Positions 1 to 5,639 of a stretch of DNA of 64,000 nt are shown here, in pieces. Origin of the DNA: Candidatus Competibacter sp. (GTDB lineage: Bacteria > Pseudomonadota > Gammaproteobacteria > Competibacterales > Competibacteraceae); the NCBI GenBank assembly GCA_029624815.1, contig JARSSH010000050.1:1-64000 (forward strand), read 5' to 3'. Under the pieces are notes generated by a model, which was given only the letters and a program-made list of their open reading frames with translations, did not search any database and had not been told where the DNA came from. Position numbers and translations under genes: made by a program. Position 1 is the stretch's first letter; each line of letters opens with the position of its first letter.

Positions 1-707
1 CACGTCACTCGCTGATCTCATTAAATCTTATGGAAATTGTTGCCCATGACTATAGTGCTGGGAAACACACGGGTCACGCTGGATGCCATGGGCTGCCAGA
101 AAAACATCGCACAACGCATCGTGGATCGCGAAGCCGACTATCTGCTGGTGCTCAAAGCGAACCACGGCAACGACTACGCCGCCGTGCGGGATCATTTCGA
201 ACGGCACTGTTTTGGACGAGGCGCCACCGTTAGGCCCGCGCTGGACGCTTTTGATGAGGGGCATGGCCGGCTAGTCCGCCGAAGGGTCTTCGCCGATCCT
301 CAAGCCGCCTCGCTGGAAACGCTCAAAGATTGGCCCAGGCTCAAGACGGTGCTAGCGGTCGAGGCGATTCGCGGCGTCAACGGCAGCGACCAGGTCAAGG
401 CCGAAATTCGTGACTTCCTCTCCAGCTTCGCGGGCGATCCCTCAATTCTAGCGCAAGCCATCCGCCGTCACTGGTCCATCGAAAACAATTTGCATTGGGT
501 GCTGGATGTCACCTTTCGAGAGGATGACTGCCGGATTCGCGATGCTATCGCCGCCCGCAACTTCGCCCTCCTGCGCAAAATCGCCATCAACTTGCTCACC
601 CAGGATCGTTCCACTAAAGCCAGCTTACGAAGCAAACGCAAAAAGGCCGCCTGGGATGACAACTATATGTTGCAGCTCCTCCAAACCCATTTCATGCGTT
701 AGCCCTG
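1..707 (+). mobile_element. Partial ISAs1-family insertion sequence (right part)
   Basis: The stretch carries the C-terminal part of an ISAs1-type transposase and appears to end at about 707 with the bases gcgttagccctg, just after the transposase stop. The neighbouring group II intron maturase frame loses homology at the same point, which supports a junction there. The left end is not visible: upstream of base 37 the transposase frame contains stop codons at 13-15 and 22-24. The element is therefore either decayed or truncated near the window edge. The terminal repeat identity is from memory of the family and was not checked. Confidence 0.7.
37..702 (+). pseudogene. ISAs1-family transposase, C-terminal fragment
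   Basis: This is a DDE transposase fragment of about 221 residues; full ISAs1 transposases are usually near 370. Visible family landmarks are the DAMGCQK block near residue 18, YLLVLKANHG near residue 35, and HWSIENNLHWVLDV near residue 155, which contains the catalytic glutamate. The first catalytic aspartate and the N-terminal associated domain are missing. The nominal start is a TTG at 37; homology continues slightly upstream through in-frame stops, so no real start exists here. The gene is unlikely to be functional alone. It runs toward the minus-strand intron maturase remnant, which it truncates. Confidence 0.8.
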
Positions 708-1012
708 AGGCGCCAGTAGCTCTTCGAGCTCATGCCCGTCCAGATCGCGGCACGCTTCGGCGTTCCCAGGGCCAGCAGATGGTGGATGCGGTTACGCACC
801 CCGCGCCACTGTTTCCAGTAGCACATGCGGATGCGTCGCCGCGGCCAGTGGTCCAGCTCGGGAATTGGCCGGTAGTAGTCCGAGATGCCGAAGTAGCCCA
901 TCCAACCACGGACATATTCGGCGAGCGTCTTGAGCCGGTAGTCCATGGACACGCCCCAACTCCGACCGGTGAGCTTGCGCAGCCGGTGACGGAAGTCCTG
1001 GTAGGCGCGCTG
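708..1012 (-). pseudogene. ltrA: Group II intron maturase, C-terminal fragment
   Basis: The frame encodes the maturase (X/GIIM) domain, with the recognisable blocks RKLTGRSWGVSMDYRL, YVRGWMGYFGIS and SKSYWRL. It is the continuation of the reverse transcriptase fragment at 2242-3174: removing the IS3 element and one copy of its target repeat joins the two pieces in frame (...WSERV-QRAYQDF...). The usual C-terminal stretch after SKSYW is missing, and a stop arises inside the adjoining ISAs1 end at about 692. Non-functional as it stands. Confidence 0.85.
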
Positions 1013-1015
1013 TAC
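1013..1015. repeat. Target-site duplication TAC, left copy
   Basis: The 3-bp direct repeat flanks the IS3 element; the partner copy is at 2242-2244. Three base pairs is a normal duplication length for IS3 elements. The codon GTA (minus strand) is shared by both halves of the interrupted maturase. Confidence 0.8.
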
Positions 1016-1039
1016 TGCCCCAAAAAAGACTTCCGTCGG

Positions 1040-1897
1040 TTAAGAGAGTAGAGCGGCCCTCTCGTCAGCCAAGACGGCGGCGGGAGTGCGATACTCCAAA
1101 CGACCATGTAATCGTTGTTCGTTATACCAATGCAGGAAGGCGGGCAACAGGGCCTTGAGGTCGGCCAAGGTCTTGACCTCGTGGCGAAAGACGAATTCGT
1201 GCTTGAAGGTGCGGTTCAAGCGTTCGAGGATGCCCATGCCACCGACTTGGGCCACGCGGCAGCGAACCCACTGTCCGATGCTCCGGCAGACCTGCTGGAA
1301 GTGGCCGGAAGTAAAGTCCGAACCGGCATCACTCTGGATCAGGCGCGGTCCGGCGAGTCCAAGGGCTGTTAAGTGTTGATGACCCTCCAGCAAGGTCGCC
1401 GCCGCCCGTTCCCGGCTCAGGGTGGAGGCGGCACGGGCCGCCACGCACTGACGGGTTTTCACGTCCTCCACGAGATAGACCCAGGCCACGCCATCGTCCA
1501 GGCGAAACCGGGTGGCGTCCATCTGGAGCCGCCGTCCTTCAGGCCAGTCGTGTTCGGCGACGACCGCCGGTGTTGGACGCTTCTTTTTGCTGGGAGGTGG
1601 TGGTTGCAAACCCCACTCGCCCATCAATCGTCGAACCCGCTCGCGCCCGATGGGTCGGTGTCGTTGCCGGAGGGTCTGGTAGACTCGCCGATAACCGTAG
1701 GTCGGCTCCGCCGTTGCGACCGCTTGAACCCGAGCACTCGCTCGCGCCTGGACCCGCGCCCGATGGCGCCGTGCCGCGCCCACCCGTGGATAATCCCGTA
1801 ACCGCCAATACGGTTGTCCGACCACGCGCATGAATCCTTTGAGCGAGATCCGTGTTTGATAGTGATGATAAAGCCGCGCCAGGGACTTCCTGTTCAA
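1040..1897 (-). CDS. IS3-family transposase OrfB (DDE integrase domain)
   Basis: OrfB supplies the catalytic core that cuts and joins the IS ends. It has an HTH_21-like region (residues 40-95, with YGYRRVYQTLRQR) and an rve integrase core. The catalytic residues are visible: D in LQMDATRF (about 127), D in SDAGSDFTS (about 190) and E in GILERLNRTFKHEF (about 225). The length of 285 residues is normal. The only possible independent start is a TTG at 1897, inside the end of orfA. It is probably made as an OrfAB fusion by -1 slippage on the A8 run at 1908-1915, which leads from orfA directly into this frame. Confidence 0.92.
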   Translation of the reverse strand: MNRKSLARLYHHYQTRISLKGFMRVVGQPYWRLRDYPRVGAARRHRARVQARASARVQAVATAEPTYGYRRVYQTLRQRHRPIGRERVRRLMGEWGLQPPPPSKKKRPTPAVVAEHDWPEGRRLQMDATRFRLDDGVAWVYLVEDVKTRQCVAARAASTLSRERAAATLLEGHQHLTALGLAGPRLIQSDAGSDFTSGHFQQVCRSIGQWVRCRVAQVGGMGILERLNRTFKHEFVFRHEVKTLADLKALLPAFLHWYNEQRLHGRLEYRTPAAVLADERAALLS

Positions 1898-2181
1898 AAC
1901 CGGGAAATTTTTTTTAGAATCTCCATCTCCAGCGCCTTCTCGCCCAGCAATCTCTTCAGTTGGCCGTTCTCCGCTTCCAGCCGCTGATCCGCTGTCCGCG
2001 TCCTGGCGCCGTTTAACCCTTGGCGACCCGCTTCCAGAAATTGTTCTTTCCAGCGATAAATTTGATTCTCGTTGACACCCCGTTGGCGGCTGATCTCCGC
2101 GACGCTCTGACGTCCGCTTAAAACCGCCAGCACGATGGCCAACTTTTCCTCAACGCTCCAACTCTTGCGTTGCTTCCCCAT
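1894..2181 (-). CDS. IS3-family transposase OrfA (helix-turn-helix)
   Basis: This 95-residue protein is the DNA-binding part of the IS3 transposase. It starts with the HTH block KLAIVLAVLSGRQSVAEISR, continues with NENQIYRWKEQFLEAG, and ends in a leucine-zipper-like helix (LEAENGQLKRLLGEKALEME) that mediates multimerisation in this family. The ATG at 2181 is preferred because GGAGG lies 5 nt upstream; a GTG at 2193 overlaps that ribosome site. Its 3' end overlaps orfB by 4 bp. Confidence 0.9.
   Translation of the reverse strand: MGKQRKSWSVEEKLAIVLAVLSGRQSVAEISRQRGVNENQIYRWKEQFLEAGRQGLNGARTRTADQRLEAENGQLKRLLGEKALEMEILKKISRF
1908..1915 (-). other. Probable -1 programmed frameshift site (A8 run) in the IS3 element
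   Basis: The minus strand reads CTAAAAAAAATTTCCCGG just before the orfA stop codon. Slipping back one base on the A run passes from the orfA frame (KKISRF-stop) into KNFPVL and on into orfB without a stop. A-rich slippery runs at this position are well established in IS3 elements. I saw no obvious downstream stem-loop but did not fold the RNA. Confidence 0.75.
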
Positions 2182-2241
2182 CATGACCTCCACTTAAAGT
2201 CTCTTCAGTTTGACTTCTCATGGAAGAAATTCTTGGGGCAC

Positions 2242-3174
2242 TACACGCTCAGACCAGCGCAGCTTGCCTCCCCGGAAGGTAAAGCCGAGGAATTCGCACT
2301 CGCTGGTCTCGACCACACGGCTTTTGTGCGGGTTGACCACCCGCTTGAGGGTTCCGGTCAAAAAGCGCGACACGCTCGCCATGACCCGTTCACCCGCGCG
2401 ATGGCTCCGCACGAGGATCAACAGATCGTCCGCGTAGCGGACGAACCGATGCCCCCGCCCCTCCAATTCCTTGTCCAGGTCATCCAGCAGGATATTGGCC
2501 AGCAAGGGCGACAGTGGCCCACCTTGCGGCGTACCGATCACCGTTGCGTCAAGGGTATCCCCGACCCGCACACCCGCCCGCGGATACTCGCCGATCAGTG
2601 CCAGCAGCCCTTTATCGCGGACCTTGCGGCCCACTCGGGCCATCAGGACATCGTGCCGGACCGTGTCGAAGAACTTCGCCAAGTCCAGATCGACGGCAAT
2701 CCGGTAGCCATCACCGATGTAGGTTTGTACCCGCCTGAGTGCTCCGTGGGCGGAGCGTCCTGGCCGGAAGCCAAAACTCGAATCCGAGAATCCTGGATCG
2801 AAGATCGGTCCCAGAACTTGCGCAATGGCCTGCTGGATGATGCGGTCTGTCACCGTCGGGATGCCGAGCGGGCGCTCGCCACCGTCGGGCTTGGGGATCG
2901 TCACCCGTCGTACCGGCACTGGCCGGTACGTGCCATCACGCAAGGCTTGGCGGATCGCCGGCCAGTTCGAACGTGCGAACTCCGGGAAGTCCTCGACGCG
3001 CATCCCATCCACACCAGGAGCGCCCTGGTTGGCCTTCACCCGCCTCCATGCCCGTCGCATGTTCTCGCTTTCCAGCACCCGCTCCATCAGGTCGTCGTGC
3101 AAGGCTGGCTGCGTGACCTCACGCCGCGACGCGTCTCCCCCGGACGGGTTCGACGACGCGCGCGAGCAATCCAC
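2242..3174 (-). pseudogene. ltrA: Group II intron reverse transcriptase, N-terminal fragment
   Basis: About 311 residues of a group II intron-encoded protein remain before the IS3 element. All reverse transcriptase blocks are recognisable: GAPGVDGM (RT0/1), IPKPDGGERPLGIP (RT1/2), the catalytic VDLDLAKFFDTV, GTPQGGPLSPLLANI, and the YADD active site in RFVRYADDLLIL, then FLGFTFRGGKLRW (RT7). The stop comes from the IS end (VPQEFLP). The catalytic palm is therefore intact, but the maturase domain needed for splicing is on the other side of the IS. The start ATG at 3174 gives a normal N-terminus. Confidence 0.9.
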
Positions 3175-3636
3175 GGCTCCGCCTTGTCTTCTCCTGTTCG
3201 GCCCTTCATCGCGCCGCCCGTCCGCGGGCGGGCAATTACTATGGCCTCGGCTGACTTCTGTCCCGTCACGCCGAACGTTGCCGTCCGGCGCGCTGCCCGA
3301 GTCGCGGTAGGGTCCGGTGGTGATTCCCGCCCTTTCGGGCTGGCCCGCAGTCCGGCTCCCCTGGCGACCACAGCCCCCGTAGGGTTCGATGGCCTATCCA
3401 GCCCTTTCGGACTGGGCCTCAGTTCGACTCCCATAGCGGTACGGGCTGCATGCGGGACAGATCTCCCCGGATAAGGACATGAACTTTCCGTGCACAACCG
3501 CCGCATTTACCCTATCCCCTGCACCTGGCGGGCTTCGTCACCTTGTGCTGACTCGCCCGGGGACTGAGCCTTCCATGCGGTTTCTGTCCGTCGGCTCGCA
3601 CGTTTGCACTCGGGCTTCCTCCAGACAGACCCTCAC
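3175..3636 (-). ncRNA. Group II intron 5' RNA domains upstream of the reverse transcriptase
   Basis: The gap upstream of the reverse transcriptase ORF has no coding gene but is rich in short GC stems with GAAA-type loops. Minus-strand examples are CAGTCCGAAAGGGCTGG and GCCAGCCCGAAAGGGCGG. It also holds phrases I associate with bacterial group II introns, such as GACGGGACAGAAGTCAGC shortly before the ORF. This would be domains I-IV of the intron RNA. Open reading frames here have no recognisable product. The 5' boundary is either 3601 (GTGCG) or 3636 (GTGAG). Confidence 0.65.
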
Positions 3637-3651
3637 GGGGCTGCCCTTGCC

Positions 3652-3727
3652 GGCGGATCAAGCCGACATCGGCCGTCAAAGCCTTCGGCTTTTCCGACCT
3701 CGCGGCTTATCCGCCGCCCCGTTAGCC
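3652..3727 (+). other. attC-like recombination site (partial) upstream of the first toxin-antitoxin cassette
   Basis: An imperfect hairpin pairs GGCGGATCAAGCCG (3652-3665) with CGGCTTATCCGCC (3703-3715). There is one unpaired C (3659), as expected of the extrahelical base in an attC L'' arm. Inside it TCGG/CCGA and AAAGCC-TTC-GGCTTT (3678-3692) form the apical stem, separated by an unequal internal loop. It ends at the core-like GTTAGCC (3721-3727). The matching R'' arm would lie where the group II intron begins, so the site looks invaded by the intron. No integrase gene is in the window. Confidence 0.5.
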
Positions 3728-3731
3728 ATGG

Positions 3732-3760
3732 TTGACAACATGTATCCCATAGGATACAAT
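3732..3760 (+). promoter_or_regulatory. Sigma-70-type promoter with an inverted-repeat operator for the HigBA-like module
   Basis: A perfect -35 TTGACA (3732-3737) is followed after 17 bp by TACAAT (3755-3760). A perfect inverted repeat, GTATCC-CATA-GGATAC (3742-3757), covers the spacer and most of the -10, a good position for autorepression by the antitoxin. The toxin ATG at 3766 is only 5 nt past the -10, so the transcript would be leaderless or nearly so. Confidence 0.8.
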
Positions 3761-3765
3761 GCTTC

Positions 3766-4064
3766 ATGCGTATACGAACAACACTGATCTACCGAGATTG
3801 GATCAATGCACTCAAGGATCGTGCCGCACGAGCGAGAATCCAAGTGCGCGTTGATCGTTTAGCCCATGGAAATCCCGGCCAGCATCGGCATCTGACACAA
3901 GGCATCTCAGAACTCAAAGTCGATGTGGGTCCAGGTTATCTCGGGTGTATTACACCCAGCGAGGCGAAGAACTCATCATCTTGCTTGTCGGTGGTGACAA
4001 AACATCCCAACAACAAGATATCGCCTTGGCTCAAGAGCTTGCGCGCAATCTTCAGGAGCCATAG
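3766..4064 (+). pseudogene. HigB/RelE-like toxin, frameshifted
   Basis: The first 58 codons encode the N-terminal part of a RelE/HigB-type 'addiction module killer' protein (TLIYRDWINALKDRAARARI, then LTQGISELKVDVGPGY). The frame is then lost: after GGT TAT the DNA reads CTCGGGTGTAT where CGGGTGTAT is expected. Removing one TC of the TCTC at 3939-3942 restores RVYYTQRGEELIILLVGGDK and continues to a stop at 4062-4064. That is 2 nt before the antitoxin start, exactly as these operons are built. The 2-bp duplication therefore inactivates the toxin unless a sequencing error is involved. Without repair the frame runs on to 4089 with an unrelated tail. Confidence 0.85.
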
Positions 4065-4066
4065 TC

Positions 4067-4384
4067 ATGCATCAATTCATCTCTACTGAAAAAACCGTCA
4101 CCAAAACGGTGGCCTACGATGTTGCAGAACAACTCCGAACGCCCGAAGAAATGGCGGCCTATCTGGATGCTTGGCTGACTGAAGCGCCTGAAGACATTTC
4201 GGGCATCGCACGTGCGCTAGGTGACATTGCGCGAGCCAAAGGCATGGCGCAGGTGGCCAAAGAGGCTGGACTGAGCAGAGAAAGTCTTTACAAAGCGCTT
4301 AGTGGCAACGGCAACCCCAGCTTTGCAACCATTCTAAAAGTCACCAAAGCACTGGGTATCGGGCTGCACGCCGGCGTAGCATAA
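4067..4384 (+). CDS. HigA-like antitoxin (XRE family, addiction module antidote)
   Basis: This 105-residue protein has a short N-terminal dimerisation or toxin-binding part (residues 1-50) and a Cro/CI-type helix-turn-helix (about 55-100, with GMAQVAKEAGLSRESLYKAL and NPSFATILKVTKALGIGL). It should neutralise the upstream RelE/HigB-like toxin and repress the operon through the inverted repeat at 3742-3757. The toxin-first order is typical of HigBA. The antitoxin is intact while the toxin is frameshifted. Base composition is visibly more AT-rich than the surrounding chromosome, in line with transfer. Confidence 0.88.
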   Translation: MHQFISTEKTVTKTVAYDVAEQLRTPEEMAAYLDAWLTEAPEDISGIARALGDIARAKGMAQVAKEAGLSRESLYKALSGNGNPSFATILKVTKALGIGLHAGVA

Positions 4385-4393
4385 AACCACCAT

Positions 4394-4454
4394 GGCTAAC
4401 TATCGGTTCAACACGGATCGCCTTCGGCGACCGCGTTACCCTATTCGTTATACC
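4394..4454 (+). other. attC-like site between the two toxin-antitoxin cassettes
   Basis: The site starts with GGCTAAC (4394-4400), 9 bp after the antitoxin stop, and ends with GTTATACC (4447-4454). A central hairpin CGG-A-TCGCC-TTC-GGCGA-CCG (4414-4433) has one bulged A. Outer arms pair partly, with an unpaired C at 4409. CCATGGCTAAC (4390-4400) is the exact reverse complement of GTTAGCCATGG at 3721-3731, the start of this module. That is the expected relation between the 5' end of a gene cassette and the R'' core of its own attC. Confidence 0.55.
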
Positions 4455-4464
4455 TAAAAAGCAT

Positions 4465-4494
4465 TTGACGAATCGTACGCTAAGGCGTACGCTA
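4465..4494 (+). promoter_or_regulatory. Probable promoter and operator of the YefM/YoeB module
   Basis: TTGACG (4465-4470) is spaced 17 bp from TACGCT (4488-4493); the -10 is a weak match. The spacer and -10 hold two direct copies of CGTACGCTA (4474-4482 and 4486-4494), plausible sites for autorepression by the antitoxin. The promoter lies inside the second cassette, so the module would not rely on an upstream promoter. Confidence 0.5.
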
Positions 4495-4513
4495 CCTCGG
4501 TTTGGAGGTGTCC

Positions 4514-4756
4514 ATGACCATGTTAAATGCCACCGAAGCGCGTTCTAAGCTATACAGCCTTATCGATGAGGCGGCGATATCGCACCAACCTATTGTAATT
4601 AAAGGAAAAAGATCGAACGCGATCCTTATATCCGAGGACGATTGGAACTCGATCAATGAGACCTTATATCTTATTTCAATCCCCGGGATGCGTGACTCCA
4701 TCCGCAAGGGAATGGAAGAGAATGTCGAGAAATGTAGCAAGGATTTAGATTGGTGA
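4514..4756 (+). CDS. yefM: YefM/Phd-family antitoxin
   Basis: This antitoxin of about 80 residues begins MTMLNATEARSKLYSLIDEA, the standard Phd/YefM N-terminal DNA-binding fold. KGKRSNAILISEDDWNSINET follows, then a flexible C-terminal toxin-binding tail. The ATG at 4514 is chosen because GGAGGTG (4504-4510) precedes it; an in-frame ATG at 4520 is the alternative. It overlaps the toxin start by 4 bp, so the two are translationally coupled. The gene is more AT-rich than flanking chromosomal genes. The expected role is to neutralise the downstream endoribonuclease and autorepress via the CGTACGCTA repeats. Confidence 0.9.
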   Translation: MTMLNATEARSKLYSLIDEAAISHQPIVIKGKRSNAILISEDDWNSINETLYLISIPGMRDSIRKGMEENVEKCSKDLDW

Positions 4757-5016
4757 CGTGGGAATTACGCTATACGAAGTTGGCTCAAAAGGATGCGAAA
4801 AAGCTCGCTTCGGTTAATCTAAAGAATAAGGCAATGGAGTTGCTGAATGTTATTTCAGAAAATCCATTTCAAAATCCACCGCCCTATGAAACGCTGGTTG
4901 GCGATTTAGCGGGTGCTTATTCTAGGCGTATTAATATTCAGCATCGCCTTGTGTATCAAGTTTTAGAACAAGAAAAAATCGTAAAAATTTTGCGTATGTG
5001 GTCGCACTACGAGTAA
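4753..5016 (+). CDS. yoeB: YoeB-family mRNA endoribonuclease toxin
   Basis: The 87-residue protein has the RelE/YoeB fold: WELRYTKLAQKDAKKL at the N-terminus, the central PPYETLVGDLAGAYSRRIN, and the C-terminal HRLVYQV...KILRMWSHYE, which carries the conserved His/Tyr end of Txe/YoeB toxins. The GTG at 4753 shares GTGA with the antitoxin stop; a TTG at 4750 is also possible. YoeB toxins cut mRNA at the ribosomal A site. Unlike the upstream toxin this one appears intact. The attC-like core GGTATAAC begins 2 bp after its stop. Confidence 0.92.
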   Translation: MTWELRYTKLAQKDAKKLASVNLKNKAMELLNVISENPFQNPPPYETLVGDLAGAYSRRINIQHRLVYQVLEQEKIVKILRMWSHYE

Positions 5017-5017
5017 C

Positions 5018-5040
5018 GGTATAACAAAGCGCTCAAATAC
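5018..5040 (+). other. attC-like R''-L'' arm after the YefM/YoeB module
   Basis: GGTATAAC (5018-5025) is the exact reverse complement of GTTATACC (4447-4454), the start of this cassette. The following AAAGCGCTCAA resembles the L'' arm of attC sites such as the Vibrio cholerae repeats. I could not find a convincing L'-R' partner downstream. A weak candidate, CTTGCGCATGTCGCTAC, lies near 5085-5101. The second half is probably degenerate or deleted. Confidence 0.45.
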
Positions 5041-5160
5041 GTTCCAGGTCTTTGGTCCTCCACCGGACAGTCAAGGCCGCTTGGCTTGCGCATGTCGCTA
5101 CGCGCCATTTTATGCAACGATCAAAACTGTCCGAACTATCGATCCTCAGGAGAAGCTTGC

Positions 5161-5283
5161 ATGGCCGCGCTTGAAGTTGTGAAGATCGACATGAAACAAA
5201 TGACGGCGATTCCCCAAGAGACCAGCCAGACCTGCTGGCTGCCGGGCCGAGCCAAGCCTGGAAGCGCCCGCCATGCGCGATGA
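5161..5283 (+). pseudogene. Short ORF, possible N-terminal remnant of a papain-like or C39-like protease
   Basis: An ATG at 5161 after AGGAG (5149-5153) opens a 40-codon frame reading MAALEVVKIDMKQMTAIPQE, then TSQTCWLPGRAKPG. The pattern of a Q-x3-Cys-Trp near the N-terminus recalls papain-like or C39-like cysteine proteases, but nothing of the remaining fold is present. The frame then runs into the start of the next gene. It may be a truncated gene left behind at the edge of the cassette region, or chance. Function is not established. Confidence 0.25.
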
Positions 5284-5596
5284 CGACCGCGAAGAAGACC
5301 CGCATGACCCGGAGTCGCCGCGACCGCCCAGCAAAAGCCAACGCAAGCGGGACGCGACCGCATTGCAGGATTTAGGCGAACATCTGGTGAAACTCACCCC
5401 GACGCAGTTGAGGCGGGTGCCGCTGTCGGAAGACTTGTTGGCGGCGGTGCGAACGGCGCAGGCCATCCCGCAACGGGGGGCGCGCAAGCGGCAACTGCAA
5501 TGGATCGGTAAGCTGATGCGGCGGCTGGATGATCTCGAAACGAGCGCGATCCGCGCCGCGCTGGCTACCGTTCAACACCGTACCGCCAGAACTTGA
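5273..5596 (+). CDS. darP: DarP/YjgA (DUF615) ribosome-associated protein, C-terminally short
   Basis: The 107 residues match the N-terminal half of DarP, a factor that helps 50S subunit maturation in gammaproteobacteria. The SKSQRKRDATALQDLGEHLV block (about 20-40), VPLSEDLLAAVRTA and RKRQLQWIGKLMRRLD are all typical. The family is normally about 170-185 residues. Here the frame stops after IRAALATVQHRTART, where the C-terminal helical half should begin, and I see no continuation in another frame before the efflux gene. So either the gene is truncated or this lineage has a short form. Confidence 0.75.
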   Translation: MRDDDREEDPHDPESPRPPSKSQRKRDATALQDLGEHLVKLTPTQLRRVPLSEDLLAAVRTAQAIPQRGARKRQLQWIGKLMRRLDDLETSAIRAALATVQHRTART

Positions 5597-5639
5597 GCAT
5601 TCGTAACCGCCCACTCCCCCTCTCACCGGAGAGCCTGTT

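Larger units (their letters stand above)
1016..2241 (-). mobile_element. Complete IS3-family insertion sequence
   Basis: The 1226-bp element has imperfect inverted ends: tgccccaaaaaagacttcc at the left and the reverse complement of tgccccaagaatttcttcc at the right. It is bounded by the 3-bp direct repeat TAC at 1013-1015 and 2242-2244. It carries the two overlapping reading frames typical of IS3 elements, orfA (1894-2181) and orfB (1040-1897), on the minus strand, with a run of eight A between them. It looks intact and possibly active. Excision in silico restores the host group II intron ORF exactly, so the insertion is probably recent. Confidence 0.93.
708..3636 (-). mobile_element. Group II intron, 3'-truncated and interrupted by an IS3 element
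   Basis: On the minus strand the order is a structured 5' RNA region (about 3636 to 3175), a reverse transcriptase/maturase ORF from 3174, and a truncated maturase end at about 708. The ORF is split by an IS3-family element at 1016-2241. Domains V and VI, which should follow the ORF, are absent because an ISAs1 end sits there, so the intron cannot splice or move by itself. The exact 5' end is uncertain. The bases GTGCG (minus strand, starting at 3601) match the group II 5' consensus; GTGAG at 3636 is the alternative and lies right beside an attC-like hairpin. Confidence 0.8.

Noticed and set aside
2170-3474. A 434-codon plus-strand open frame opposite the reverse transcriptase
   Set aside because: It is antisense to the clearly recognisable group II intron reverse transcriptase, with GC-driven openness and no protein-like motifs.
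4474-4494. Direct CGTACGCTA repeats considered as iterons of a replication origin
   Set aside because: Only two short copies, overlapping a promoter just ahead of an antitoxin gene; operator sites fit better.
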